Position numbers and translations under genes: made by a program. The notes below the pieces were generated by a model. The model was not told where the DNA came from, searched no databases, and saw nothing but the letters and a program-made list of their open reading frames with translations. Positions 12,180 to 23,300 of a stretch of 64,000 bases of DNA are shown here, piece by piece (the first letter of the stretch is position 1; each line of letters opens with the position of its first letter). Source of the DNA: Angiostrongylus vasorum (lineage: Eukaryota > Nematoda > Chromadorea > Rhabditida > Metastrongylidae); assembly GCA_018806985.1 (NCBI GenBank), contig JADANN010000429.1, positions 372,001 to 436,000 of the forward strand. The letters are read 5' to 3'.

Positions 12180-12480
12180 AGGAATGTGGCGGGCTCAGGT
12201 CAAAAAATCGACCTGGGACATGTTGTCTGGGACTTCATCAAACGAAAACAACTACACTGCCACAGGACAGCCCGTCTGTCATCTGAACTCCTCACTCGAG
12301 TCGTTCTAAACAGAACTGACAGAACACTAGACGAAAGACAGCCACGTGAGCAAGCAGGGATTTCAAAAAGGATTCAGTTCGATGGATCACAACCACGCGA
12401 TAATAAGACTCGTTGAAATAACGTAGCACAAGCGTCCGCTCTGTCTTATTTACTTTCATCGGTATAAGCTTTTCACTCAA
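12180..12480 (+). mobile_element. RTE-B fragment, reverse transcriptase palm
   Basis: One frame reads LLTRVVLNRTDRTLDERQP, then a broken EQAG...KG...MDH block. These are the RT motifs also seen at 25.48-25.95 kb (-) and 54.9-55.0 kb (+). It is truncated at both ends. Confidence 0.65.
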
Positions 12481-13009
12481 TTGAGACAGAAGCAGTTATG
12501 GAAGATTTAGACAGGGCAGGTGTCCTTGCTCAGTATACGATGATTCTCTTTGAGGTGTATAGAAATTTCATAACCAAAATATCAGCAATTCTTCGTATTA
12601 TTGTTGAGCAAACACGAGGTGTTATTTTTATTCTTTATTCACGAACAAGCTGACGTTTCAGCATTTCGCCTTCCTCAGAGCCTGGAAAGGTTAAGGTGAC
12701 AGCAATCTATTCGGCCAAACACCTCCATAACCAAACAGAGAAAACGCTGAACCAAGATTTCAATCACATTGAACACAGCTTTGCACACTCACCGCTTTCT
12801 ATGAGGCTTCCACTGAGTATGTCGCGTGGAGACCAACCGCTCAGAATTCAAATGGAAGCGCAATATGCCCCTCCCATCAAAAATAACAGCCTTATATACT
12901 GCCCAATGTCACGCGTGATAATGAGGCATTCTTCCCTGCGGTTCATTTTCGGATTTCTGGAATTAATCCAGAACGCCTCGAGAGTTTTGCGCGCTTGTGT
13001 TCTCGATTC

Positions 13010-13486
13010 CTACGCGAGGATCGTGACACGTACTTCAAAGTCCTCCCCGCTATGTCTCTGGGTCCTATGCGTGCCTAGTGGGGTATTTGGTTTACGTTTG
13101 CCGACTAGGTGTTCTTTTATGCGTACACAGAGGGGTCTGCCCGTTTCGCCAATGTATTCGTCTCCGCACGTCTTAAAGGAGGTCAGATAAACTGTACCCG
13201 AGCTCATGCAATCACCGTCTCTACCACTAGGGCAAACTATGCAATTTTGCGTTGCACATAGACGGTCATATAGGCGGTTACGAACTAGTTGGCGCCTAAG
13301 ATTACTCGGTGGCATTTCAACTACGTTTACCGAATTCTCTAGACCAGCCCTTCTTAAGCAGCGTTTTATAGCTGCACTTACATCATTTGAGATGAAGGGT
13401 AGGATAAATGGGACCTTTTTATCGCTAGAGTTGTCGTTTGGGGACCTAGGATTTCCCCTACACCTATCCCGTTTCGTCGTAGACAT
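13010..13486 (-). pseudogene. PLE GIY-YIG endonuclease domain, remnant
   Basis: This 158-codon open frame contains GTVYLTSFKTC, then GDEYIGETGRPLCVRIKEHL. The second block holds the YIG half of the motif, the following Arg, and the EH pair used in GIY-YIG nucleases. A Cys cluster (CATQNCIVCP) sits just before it, as is usual in PLEs. In an active element this domain would nick the target DNA. It is cut off from the RT part by frameshifts. Confidence 0.75.
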
Positions 13487-13656
13487 TAGAAATGGCTATT
13501 TGCCGTGCCAAGTTCCGGGACTCCCTCTCTCTGCTCTCTTCCCGTGCACACATTAGTTGCTGTTCGAAATATGTTTCTTACAAGCACCCCTTTTGTGTGT
13601 GAAAGGTGAGAGGAGAGGTAATGAACAAGTATGTTTTTGCTACTTGGCTTTCGATA

Positions 13657-14941
13657 TCATTTCGTAATGTAGCCACTTTCTGATATGTTGATTTGCGCGT
13701 TCAGAAATGGAAGCCAGTTTTCCTTCGGTTTCTCTCGGGTGAACTTGATATACTCTGACTGTTCATTCAGTAACTCAAAACATTTGTCCACTTCCTCTTG
13801 TGTTGAACAAGTGGTAAAGCAATTATCTATATATCTACAGTAGAGTAACGGCTCGAGGTCGAATACAGGTGCTTCCACCTTAGATATAAATGCAATGGCA
13901 AGGCTTGGTGAAAGTCGCTGTCCCGTTTCCAGCCCTCTGACAGAGTAGTACGTTCCAGACCATCTGAAGATTGAGCAGTTTAGGCACTCTTAAGAGTGTC
14001 ATAAACTGCTGAATCAATAAGCCATACATGTTTATTGCTCGTTTGTGTTGTATAAGGAGGTCGTGGATGGCTTGCTTTGCGGAGTCATTCGACACGTTTG
14101 CATAGAGGGTGGTGACGTCGAAGTATTCCATCATGTACGCGCTGTTGGGCTGCGCAGTACGTAGATGATCCAGCAACATCTGAGTATTCGTAAGATCGGC
14201 TGGGATGTGTTTCAACAACTGAGTAAATATTAGGGTTAAAAACCACGTTATCCTATCCGTTGGCCCGTTTACACAGCTAATGATAGGTCTAACCTCAAAC
14301 AATGATGATCGGTAGACGCAAGATCATCGCTGGATACTAGCTTATGATTTTTTTATAAGCAAGTACAAGATGGGACATGTTGGTAAGTCAACTTTTAGTT
14401 GGGAGATAACTGATGGTTTTAACCCAGCCGCTCTTGCCATTTTAACCCATTCGTTGTTTAACTTTCGGTATTGACTTTTAAATTCCTTCTCAGAAGATGG
14501 ACGATAAAGGGAAGCATCTTCAAGGTGCTTTTCCGTTATCTCAACATCTAACTGATGGAGAATTACGACAAACTCTCCACCCTTATCACTAACAGATAGT
14601 CTTATGTTTTTCACCCTTATCAGCTCTTGTACCTCTCGCGTACCACATTTCTGCACTTCTGTGAGGTTGGAGATGTATCTTTTCGCGCGATTGTGATTAA
14701 GGACTTTAAAAGTTTCATTCGTAAACATCCGAAATTTAACATCAACTTCATTACTGGGCTCTTGTTGTCTAAATAACGGCTGAGGAAATGGTGCTATTGG
14801 TAGAGCCCCCCACTTGGTGTTGTTCGCACCTATTTTGCGTTTCATCTCTAGCTTTTTTGCGGAGTCTGTCTTGAAGTTCGTGTAAACTACATGCGACCCC
14901 ACGCAAGGTCCCGACTTTTCTTTAACGTCGGCATTGATCAA
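13657..14941 (-). pseudogene. PLE reverse transcriptase, broken into three frames
   Basis: The pieces lie at 14,941-14,342, 14,302-13,880 and 13,878-13,657. Visible motifs are SDKGGEFVV, the RPIISCVNGPTDRITWFL block (motif 2 region), FDVTTLYANV (motif A, with its Asp) and LLYCRYIDNCF (motif C). Motif C has Asn where the second catalytic Asp is expected, from a GAT AAT codon pair. The frameshifts alone already disable it. Confidence 0.7.
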
Positions 14942-15004
14942 TAACTCACTCTACGTTCCGACGGTTTGCCTTCTTTAGGGTCTGGAAGGGTGTAGCTATA
15001 AAAA

Positions 15005-15265
15005 AAATAAATTATTATCAACTGATAATCATATCAACAACAACCGTCCTGTATAAAAGAGCAACGCCGGGTGAGTATGGCTCATTCGAGATGCTCAACC
15101 AAGGAAGATCCGGTTCGATGCGAGACGAAGACGCCACATCGAGAAGAGGAACAACTGTGGAGCATCGAGAAGGATCGTCGGCTCTGATGAAGACGAAGAC
15201 GTCGAAATGTTAGCCGAATAAACATCTCATATCAACCTCGTGTAAGCTCGACAATGTAAACACAT
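15005..15265 (+). mobile_element. PLE-type terminal unit, type B
   Basis: The block shared by the B units includes CCGTCCTGTATAAAAGAGC, a CGATGCGAGACGAAGACGCC stretch, the hammerhead-like core and GCCGAATAAACATCTC. It sits just downstream of the PLE but on the opposite strand. Copies recur at 29.3, 29.7, 53.6, 57.0, 60.6 and 61.0 kb. Confidence 0.6.
15178..15217 (+). ncRNA. hammerhead-ribozyme-like motif, type B
   Basis: Helix I is TCGGCT/AGCCGA with six Watson-Crick pairs. The core is CTGATGA. Helix II is GACG-AAGA-CGTC after one extra A, followed by GAAA and a TGTT cleavage region. Helix III has no loop, so it could form only between two copies. All core bases are present. Confidence 0.5.
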
Positions 15266-15404
15266 GGTATAGGTATAGTTTATGTGTTAACTATTATTTA
15301 CTGAAGTTATGAAAGTGTTTGACGGTGTAGACTGCTGGTCAATTTAACGTTTCCAGGATCTGAAGAAGGCGAAACTGCGGAAAAGCGGCTGTTACTTGAT
15401 ACTT

Positions 15405-15776
15405 GGTACTTGAACGCCCCCGTCCTCACTGGTTGTGCGGGCCCCAGCATAATCTCCATTTTTCGGAGATTTGCTGGTTAAGCCATTGTGGTTCCCTGAA
15501 ATCCCGAGGTCAGCTTGGCCATAGTCTGCCTCGGGTCTTCATCACCACAGGCAGTCGCACCTTTGTGGATCAGAGGGAGATTTGCCACCATGCAACTTTG
15601 ATACCAGGACGGTGGTGGATCCTGGTAACTCTTAACTAGGCGGCCTGATGGAAACGCTGGACTCCTTCTCAGCTTGAGGGACCCTGCCAAGGGGGTGAAA
15701 CCCCCCGCTGTACATCGCAGCCCGGCATTCAGGAACATCTCCCATCCACGATGAGACGGTAAACCCTTGGGAGGCT
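15405..15776 (-). repeat. RTE-A-tail repeat (family 4), longest copy
   Basis: Its minus-strand 3' end reads GTGAGGACGGG and then a TACTTG-type tail, like the RTE-A end at 18.1 kb. An 86-codon frame at 15,478-15,738 (-) begins MFLNAGLRCTAGG and aligns with the frame in the 2.9-kb copy. The origin of the body is unknown. Confidence 0.65.
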
Positions 15777-15959
15777 ATTATGAATGAAATAATAGTATTG
15801 TAGTGCTATAACTACTGTGACGCTTTACTGTATTTTTGTAATCTGTTCAAAAAACAGATGAAGTAAACAGAATGAGGAACCCCTGGAGTTGGCACAAAAG
15901 TGGGAATAGGTTTGGAAGGAAAACAAGGCTTCCAAACGAGAAGTTCAACAAAAACAAGG

Positions 15960-16730
15960 TCCTCATTAACCTTCCCTATCTCCAACAAAGCACGTTCGGC
16001 TATAAAAATGTTCTTTTAAAAGGGCCAGTTTAGCGAAATCAGTTTGGAGCATTCGAAGGTCTTCCCGTTGAATGTAAGTGGGACATATAAAAACTATCCA
16101 TTCCTTATGAACATCGTTTCTGTGAGATTCAGGCGAAGAGCAATCTTTCCACAAGCGTTACCGAAATTAGATATCATTCGTTGTGCCCGACTAACGTTTG
16201 ATATTACAAGAATGATACTATCAGCAAAGCATATATGGTGTGACCCACGACCGTCTACTTTTTTCACAGTGATGCTGAGCTATGAGTAAAACTCGGAAAC
16301 TCAGGTGCGCTTCACGACTGTAGTTACCCATTTCGGAGGCTCATCCATTTCACTTCTCGCATGACATTCTCGAGAGTGCCTGTAAATGATTTTGACGACA
16401 CTTCATCGCCTTTTTGGAATCCTTCTCTTTACGTCGATGTTAATTTCGTTATAGAAGTTGACATTCTGGTTGTGTAATTCTTATATGGTTCATAAAAGAT
16501 CTGTATGTACTACATAGCAATGCCATGGCTGTTCGGAGGCTGTATGACCGTTTCTAGCTTAGTCAAGTGCCTTCTTTAAGTCAATGAAAGTGAGAAAAAA
16601 CGGTCTCATGCAATAGTTCGATGTCTCCTTATCACGTTGATGTGGTCTATCATGATGAATTTTTCGGAAACCCTGTCTGCTTCCATGGCTGTATTTCGTC
16701 TAACATTCTGCCAATGCACGTCATCATGAA
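15960..16730 (-). mobile_element. RTE-B remnant, RT C-terminal half
   Basis: Broken minus-strand frames resemble the segment with FADDIV, CGKI.LRLNLT and MF.RNG that is readable at 24.85-25.2 kb. The catalytic box reads FADS here, and there are many stops. Confidence 0.5.
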
Positions 16731-16734
16731 CGTC

Positions 16735-18107
16735 GGGTACGATCATCCTACCTAAGAAAGGTGACCGAAGGGATCTTCGTAACTGTCATCCGATATGCCT
16801 GTTGGGTGTTCTCTACAAGCTCTTCATGAAGATTATCCTGTCGCGCATATCAAGGACATTGGATGAGGCGCAACCAGTAGAGCAAGCAGGATTTCGAAAA
16901 GGATTTTGCTGCATGGACCACATCCAAACTATGTACAGGGTCATCAAAGTTTGTCGGGAATAAAACTTGCTTCTAGTCCCTAACCAAGTGTTTGACAGTG
17001 TCGAAACGAATGCAATCATATCAGCACTCGTCGACCAAGGAGTAAACCCGTCCTACATAACAACTCTATCTGACTGTTATCGGAACTGTACCCACGAAAA
17101 TACAGCTTTTCTATCGACCTCTTACATACCCATGGGAAAAGCGGCTCGACAGGGCGACACAATATCACTAAAGCTGTTTAGTGCCGCACTGCAGTGGATA
17201 ATGATGTCATTCGACTGGGATGAGAAAGGCATACGAATTGATGGAATATTCCTATCAAACTTCGTTTTGCCAATGACATCATCATCTTCTGAAGAAGTAA
17301 CATCGAAGCAGAGACGATGATCAACGAGCTCAACGAAGCAGGAAAAAGATCGGATTACGCATTAATCGGAAGAAAACCCAGTTCATGAAAAACCCATGGT
17401 GCGAAGGCGAAAAAAATTGAATTGGATGGCTCTCTGATTGCACAGACCACCTCGTAAGTATACATGAAAATAACATGGAAAAGGAACTAGGCAGAAGAAG
17501 GGGAGCAGCTTGGCCCGCATTCGGGCCTCTGAAGGGAGCCACCGACCAACTGAAGAACCCGAAAATCCGCGCCCACTTTTTTCGATTAGACCTTCCTCCA
17601 GGCGCTCTGTTACGCTTCAGAGGCGTGGGTTGATGCTTCAACCACGTCAAGAATGCTTCGCACTACTCACAGAATTCTTGACCGATGTCTTCTGAAATAT
17701 AACCGGCACTCTCAATGTCTAGCCGGAATGCGAAGCTCTGATCTTCGAAATCTGTCACATCTTCGAGATCCAGGAGAATACACAGCGATAGCGAAACATA
17801 GATGGGCCGGTCACATAATGAGAAGAACGGATGACAGAGAGACGAAAACAACTGTAGAGTGGACTCCACAAGAAAGCAAGCGTCCCATAGGACGGGCACC
17901 TACATGCTGAGTGGACGTGCTCGTAACCAAAGTTAATCGGCTGTACTAGCACCTGCATCTGTTTCACAGATCAAGGTATGAGACTCGTGCCAAAGCGCTC
18001 GAATAAAGCCACCACCATGGACGACGATTGCGAGAGAAAGAAACGAATGGCAAATGTGCCGAAGTCCACACAACTTGTGAAGACGGTCCATCCAAGTATC
18101 CAAGTAA
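16735..18107 (+). mobile_element. RTE-A non-LTR retrotransposon, 5'-truncated and dead
   Basis: In order it shows PKKGDRRDLRN.HPICLLGVLYK, EQAGFRKGFCCMDHIQT and a D-to-N-altered VPNQVFDSVE block. GKAARQGDTIS.KLFSAALQWIM and FANDII (from FADD) follow, then the C-terminal RWAGHIMRRTDDRETK and RPIGRAP. It ends ATCCAAGTATCCAAGTA. The truncated 5' end and short repeated tail are typical of RTE-clade elements. Frameshifts lie near 16,960 and 17,270, and stops come later. Confidence 0.75.
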
Positions 18108-18620
18108 GTGTTCTGCCAATGCTGTTTAGGATGAAGTTTGATGACTCGAGTGGAAGTTTGTAGACAACGGATAGTATGCTGATCCGTATTCGTCCTACCT
18201 AACGATGGCGTATCCAGGGCACCATCGCGGTCAGGGGAATGAGACCCATTTATTTTACTGTGTTTGGCTTTTAATACTCACGGGTAGCTTATTAGCCTGT
18301 AGTATAAACATAGAGTCTGTTTAAGAGTCTGTTTGTTGGAGACAACTCCTGACCACTTCCCATATACTTCTCAGACACTTGGTTGTAGGATTTTGGCCGA
18401 ATTGGCTTCTATGATACAGTCTGCATAAATAAGAACACACTAACGCACGCAAGCATGAACAGAAAGGTAGAGCCTATCTCCTAGCTCCGCATGTATCTCA
18501 GGGAAGCACGAATCGCCTTTGCTCAATGTCGAACCACTTATCCGCCACCTGGGATGGACCCTGTAGTCGTGAGAACCCTCAGGGATTTACTGAATGAGGG
18601 AGATCCGCGGATTATTAGTA
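18108..18620 (-). mobile_element. RTE-B 5' region fragment
   Basis: The block 18,190-18,620 matches 27,190-27,710, the 5' leader of the 24-kb RTE-B, in the same orientation. It includes GGTCAGGGGAATGAG and the terminal GAGGGAGATCCGYGG. The stretch 18,108-18,170 matches RT palm DNA (TGTTTAGGATG...GACTCGAGTG). The interior is therefore deleted. Confidence 0.6.
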
Positions 18621-19094
18621 TAATCCTCGAAATCCTAAATCTTTTACAAAAGGTGATAAATAATGTGAGCATTTTGTGCCCAGTAGTCCATTTTTGCAAA
18701 TTAATCACATTTATGCATATATAAAGTTTAACTTCTTGCGTATTAAAGCATTTCATGTGAAGGCTGAAACGGATAAACATATCAGTATACTTCTTGTTTC
18801 TTTCAGCGTACATTAATGATTATTGCTGTCTTAAGTTTATTTCTTATTCATTCCGAGGTTAAATGAAAGATGGATTAGCAAAGTAAACCTAGTGCTCATC
18901 GACGTCCACAACAACGTCAGTGCTCAAAACAACAAGTTCCTACTTAGGGAAATCTCACTCAATCGGAATAAATGCTAGTGGCTTTGGTGGTTGTTCACGT
19001 GGGAAAGTCGGCGTGAAGCTTACTGTAATTATGGTAATGCGAAATAAGCCCGATTTTTCCCACAGTTCCCCATTTATAATATTTACAATAATAC
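18621..19094. other. nothing recognised
   Basis: AT-rich sequence. The only shared word is CCGAGGTTAAATGAAAG at about 18,855, also found beside several PLE terminal units, so a decayed PLE end may be present. Confidence 0.35.
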
Positions 19095-19365
19095 GAACGA
19101 AAAAAGTTAACATTGTGATTTCGACTCCAGTCTCAGCTTCACTTGGTTCGTTGCCGAATAAGACTTCCTAGATCAATCCCATTGACGGGGGATTGCTGTT
19201 GGCGCTGATCGATACAACTAGCTGAGATGCAGACGAAAGGAAGGACCCGCATGGTGCGATGGTGAACGCATTAGCCCCACAAAGGGTAGTAGAGCGTTCG
19301 TTCACCACCGCAGACACCTGCGGTTCAGAGTTTTGCAGATATCTCAGCATCATTGTGGTTGTTTG
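19095..19365 (+). mobile_element. foldback MITE, internal part and right arm
   Basis: It runs from AAGTTAACATTGTGATTTCG through GATCAATCCCATTGACGG and CACCGCAGACACCTGCGG to ATCTCAGCATCATTGTGG, colinear with 32,735-33,000 and 62,605-62,840. Confidence 0.6.
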
Positions 19366-19819
19366 GTTGTTTCAGTGCGAACCATATCTACGTCTATTAT
19401 ACATTCACTTTGTTCATTAGAAGTGTATTTCCCCACTGCTACCAACAAGGCCAGGACTAAATAATAAAAAGCCAATGTTATCAGAAGTTGAGAGTAACCA
19501 GCAAATAAACATTTGGAAAGAGCAAATGAACGAAGAAACGGCTGAGATCCACCGTTCCTCCTGCTTTAAAGAAGCTCCCTAGCGTCTTCGGTAATGGGCA
19601 AACAGTATTAGAGTGTAATCTACGTTTTTAGCATAAGTATGCGATGGTTGGAATCACTTGCTCTAAAGTACTAAACTAAACTGGATGTGTTGTGGTTTTC
19701 CATACAATAATGACCTATGAATAGAAGCTAATGATGTCTCTTTAGTGCCAATGACTTAAAAAAAGAAATGAAAAAAATATCACACGATCCATTGACAGTC
19801 ACTGGATGAGAGCTATATA

Positions 19820-19980
19820 AAAGATAAAAAAGCTCTTGGCGTTGACCAATCCTTGAGGAATGCCCCATGCATTCGGTTTCACTAAGTATCGTTTGAAGGT
19901 GATTGAATGCATATCTGGCCTTGACAATGACACACAGTGGCCTACCGATGTATCGAGTCAGTGCTGCTATCCTCCTGAGA
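19820..19980 (-). repeat. SINE-1, 3' part only
   Basis: It has the tail and core of SINE-1 in minus orientation, breaking off at CTGCTATCCTCCTGAGA. The endonuclease-like fragment follows. Confidence 0.65.
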
Positions 19981-20204
19981 CAGTTTCATCGAAAGACCGG
20001 GGGAGAAGTTCTAGTCGACGACATCAACTCCTGTGTCATAATAGCTTTCTTTAGACGAAAATTTTATTTTGGGAAGTGGAAATCTTGCTGCCTCACATCA
20101 GAAGCTCATATGCAACGCACTCATTTCGTGTTACTAGATCGACTCTCACTAAACTTCGAAGTGAATATCCAATAAATTTCTTTGAATTGTCCATTATTTA
20201 AAAA
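19981..20204 (+). mobile_element. endonuclease-like fragment of a non-LTR element
   Basis: This is the better copy of the fragment at 1.72 kb. A frame reads DDINSCVIIAFFRRKFYFG, KWKSCC and THFVLLDRLSLNFEVNI before a stop. The pattern resembles the KWxWxSP...IDFIL region of LINE endonucleases. It is sandwiched between two minus-strand SINE-1 copies. Confidence 0.4.
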
Positions 20205-20475
20205 AAGCGACAAAACTCTCGACATCGATCAATCCCTAAGGGATGCGCGCAGAATTCGACTTCATTAGGCATCCTTGGAGGTGATTGGATGCATATCTGG
20301 GCTTAACACCGGTCATCCACGGATGTTTCGAGACAGTGCTGCTATCCTTCTAGACGAGTATGCTACCAATTTGCCGATCTCGAGGATATGGAAGGCTTGG
20401 TGAGCTTGGGGCACGGGGATCGATCCTATATGTATTGCAGAGCACCTCTGACCACTGCCCTACACGCGCCCTCTG
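20205..20475 (-). repeat. SINE-1, full length but diverged
   Basis: The tail near 20,210 (ACTCTCGACATCGATCAATC), the core and the head at 20,440-20,475 (reverse of GGCAGTGGTCAGAGGTGCTC) are all present. Confidence 0.65.
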
Positions 20476-20727
20476 CGAGCTGTATAGAAGAAATTATCCA
20501 TCAATTGATGGATATCAATAGAAATCGGTGGATAATAACAATGGAACTCCATTAATCAGTTCAAGAAAACACTGGAACGGTAATGTGGAGCTCTTCGCAC
20601 AATTTTTTCAGCGATGAGGTGATATTCACAATGTGACCTATCAGCGCATTTCCATATTTTTTTAATAAGAGTCGACTGCGCTCATTTCGCTACATTTTTT
20701 CTTTATTTTAGACGCCCCGTCTTCACA

Positions 20728-21095
20728 TCTACTGTGCGGATCCTAGCACTTTTCACATTCGATTGGTTCTCTCGCATCCATCATCCACTAAGGTTTCTCA
20801 CGTTTCACGTGTGTTAGCACAACACGCAACTAGCTATTAACTTTACTGCTTCGGCTGATGCTTCAGGATTTTCGTTTCATCTTGAATGCCATAGAATGCC
20901 GGTCGAGTCGTTTCTCCCTGGAGTCCTGAGACAACTGGGCTGGAACATTCAGACTTAGACTGTAAAGAGTAATTTTTCTCCAAACAAGTTCGCTATCAAT
21001 TTCCCGACCTCGGAGGAATGAGAGGGTTGGTGAGTTCGGAGTGGGATCGAACCAGCACTGTACTCGTGATGATGGCATCACTACTACTATGTTAT
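20728..21095 (-). repeat. SINE-2 with a 40-base insertion
   Basis: The body matches the reverse complement of 47,928-48,245 from CTGTGCGGATCCTAGCAC to GGGATCGAACCAGCAC and the tRNA-like head near 21,080. Between CACGTG and TCGGCTG the family is normally continuous. Here a 40-base block (20,812-20,851) intervenes. Confidence 0.55.
20812..20851. repeat. 40-base exact direct repeat, copy 1
   Basis: It begins TGTTAGCACAACACGCAACT and is identical to 21,241-21,280. It interrupts the SINE-2 body. It shows no terminal inverted repeat and no clear target duplication. Confidence 0.8.
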
Positions 21096-21240
21096 TTCAC
21101 CCCTTACTCTGCATTCGAGAGTTAACGAATGAAAACGTTGATTGTGCAGAAACAGCTGAACTATAACTCTTTCATAACGTAGCAACTAACCAACTATCTA
21201 ACAACTCGATAATGGTCGATTTTACGAGCATCTGTTCTAA

Positions 21241-21280
21241 TGTTAGCACAACACGCAACTAGCTATTAACTTTACTGCTT
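21241..21280. repeat. 40-base exact direct repeat, copy 2
   Basis: Identical to 20,812-20,851 and 429 bases away. It lies in sequence with no other recognised feature and may be the source of the insertion in the SINE. Confidence 0.8.
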
Positions 21281-21594
21281 TCGTCCTCCAACAACTTTTC
21301 GCGACCAGTTTTATCACCACTCGATGTCGAATAGCACGACACATGTCAGCTCTTGAACCGCTCGCCTTGACGCAAATACTGCGAATATACTGGGAAATAC
21401 GCTATAATTACTGCTCTTCAATTGATGGGTAACGTCGTAAATTCACGACTACCACAGCGTAGTGTATTTGTCTAAAATCTACTCGTAAATGAAAACCTGT
21501 TTCGAAAGTCTTCCTTTTGTAGGGTTTTTCCGTACACCGTTAACAAAATACGTTTTAGCGGCAAAATTAATTAAAATGTATAAAGAATAAGTAA

Positions 21595-21867
21595 ATGATA
21601 AAGCTCTCGGCGTTGATCAATCCCTTAGGGATCCGCCATGCATTCGACTTCATTAAGCATCGTCAGAGGTGATTGAGTGCATATCTAGCCTTTACAATGA
21701 CTCGCAGTTGCCTACCGATGTACTGAACCAGTGCTGCTATCCTCCCAGACAAGTCTGGTACCAATTTGCCGACCCCGGAGGGATGGAAGGCCTCGTGGGT
21801 CATGGGCGCGGGGATCGACGCCATGTGTATTGTAGGGCGCCTCCGACGACTGCGCCACACACGCCCT
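21595..21867 (-). repeat. SINE-1, full length
   Basis: One of the better preserved copies. It has the tail GATAAAGCTCTCGGCGTTG, the core near 21,650 and the head reading GGCGCAGTCGTCGGAGGCGC on the minus strand. Confidence 0.75.
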
Positions 21868-21949
21868 TCCAATTCCAATGTATACCATTACAAATTATAA
21901 CGACAGCTGTTTGTTTTTTAATTTACCACATGACCTGACATCAGATGTA

Positions 21950-22115
21950 TCACACTGTGCGGATCCTAGCAATTCTCACATTCGATTCCTTTCCTCACAT
22001 CCGTCATCCACCAAGGGTTTTCAAACTTTTTTTGCACGTGGATTCGTTCGGCTGCTGCTTGAGTGTTTTCCTCTTCATCACGAATGTCGTTCAATGATTG
22101 GCAAATTGATCTTCT
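21950..22115 (-). repeat. SINE-2 fragment
   Basis: CACTGTGCGGATCCTAGCAA through CGGCTGCTGCTTGAGTG and CACGAATGTCGTTC follow the minus-strand SINE-2 body. The tRNA-like head is missing. Confidence 0.5.
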
Positions 22116-22544
22116 TTGCGACTATCGAGTCCTGCATGGTTTTTTTCGTGCTTTGATTATAATAATCGATGGGCTTTTCCGCCCAATCAACTACCTTAAA
22201 GCCAATAATCTGCTCAAAAGCCTTGATATTTCTGTATTTTTTAAAAAACTCACCGTTATACACCAACCGCTGCTGAGGTGTAATGGCACAGCTTTTCTCA
22301 TCCACCTTCCAGAATTAAAACCTTCCGCTGAAAGGTTCGCTTAGAAACGCACACTAAAACATAAACTTGTAAATTCACGATCAATTATGTACATTTGACG
22401 ATAGCACGGTTGTAAACCAAAATAACCTACAGTTGTAACCATCTTGTACCAATGGGCATCGCCCATTGACGTTACTTCACTAGAGCGAAGCTTCACTGAA
22501 GGCGATTCGAACGTCTTCGAAGACTCCAAATCGCCAAGATGAGC
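22116..22544. other. nothing recognised
   Basis: Short overlapping open frames on both strands, without family resemblance. Confidence 0.4.
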
Positions 22545-23300
22545 GACTACTCAGAGCCTAGAAATGCCAAGTTGACCGCAAACTACCCAGCTAGAAATCT
22601 GCATAATCAAGGAGAGAAAGTGCTAAGCCAAGATTTCAATCACATTGAACACAGAATAGCTTCTTCGCACACTCACCCCATTCTCTGACTCTTTGACTCT
22701 TCCACTGAGTGTGTCATGTGGAGACCAACCACACGGTTCACACGAAGCGTAATCTGCCTCACACATTAGAATAACAGTCATAAATACTGTCCAATATCAC
22801 GCGTGATTATAAGGCATCCCTTCCTGCAGTTCATTTTTCGAACTCTTGGAATTAATCCAGAATGCCTCGAGAGTTTTGCGCCCCTGTGTTTTCGATTCTT
22901 GTACGAGGATCGTAACTTCTTCTTCAAAAATCTTCCCCGTTATGTCTCTGTGTCTCATGGGCGCCTGGTGGAGTACTTGGTTTTGTTTCAAATTTACCGA
23001 ATAGTTGTTCTTTTATACGGATGCAGAGTGGTCTACCCGTTTCGCTAATGTATTCGTCCCCGTACGATTAACAGATCAGATAAACCGTATTCGAACTCAC
23101 GCTGTCACTCTCTCTGCCGTTAGGGTAAAGTATGCAATTTCCCACTGGGCATAGACGCCCATAAAGGCGGGTGTGAACTAGCTGGCTTCTTAGAGTGCTT
23201 CATGCTACTTCTGTTGCTACTACCGAATCCTCTAGACCGGCTCTTCTTAAGCAACGTTTTCTAGCTGCACTTATTTCGAATCCTACCTTCCTTGATGAAA
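22545..23300 (-). mobile_element. PLE fragment, GIY-YIG region and terminal repeat
   Basis: It is colinear with 12,660-13,400. Shared landmarks are AAGATTTCAATCACATTGAA, the TGCCTCGAGAGTTTTGCGC border, the region encoding the EYI.ETGRPLC block near 23,040, and CTCTAGACCGGCTCTTCTTA. It is heavily mutated. Confidence 0.6.

Larger units (their letters stand above)
12590..14998 (-). mobile_element. Penelope-like element (PLE), degenerate
   Basis: In minus-strand order there is a terminal block with a decayed hammerhead-like motif (14,997-14,957). An RT N-terminal region with a SVSDKGGEFVVI block (14,941-14,342) and RT core pieces (14,302-13,657) follow. A GIY-YIG endonuclease (13,486-13,010) and a second terminal block with another hammerhead-like motif (about 12,690-12,640) complete it. 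The order RT then GIY-YIG, flanked by related terminal sequences, is the defining layout of PLEs. Several frameshifts and stops show that this copy is dead. Confidence 0.8.

Noticed and set aside
12696..13190. 164-codon plus-strand open frame
   Set aside because: It is the antisense shadow of the PLE GIY-YIG region and terminal repeat.
15960..16154. Independent small minus-strand gene
   Set aside because: It is a decayed piece of the RTE-B reverse transcriptase C-terminal half.
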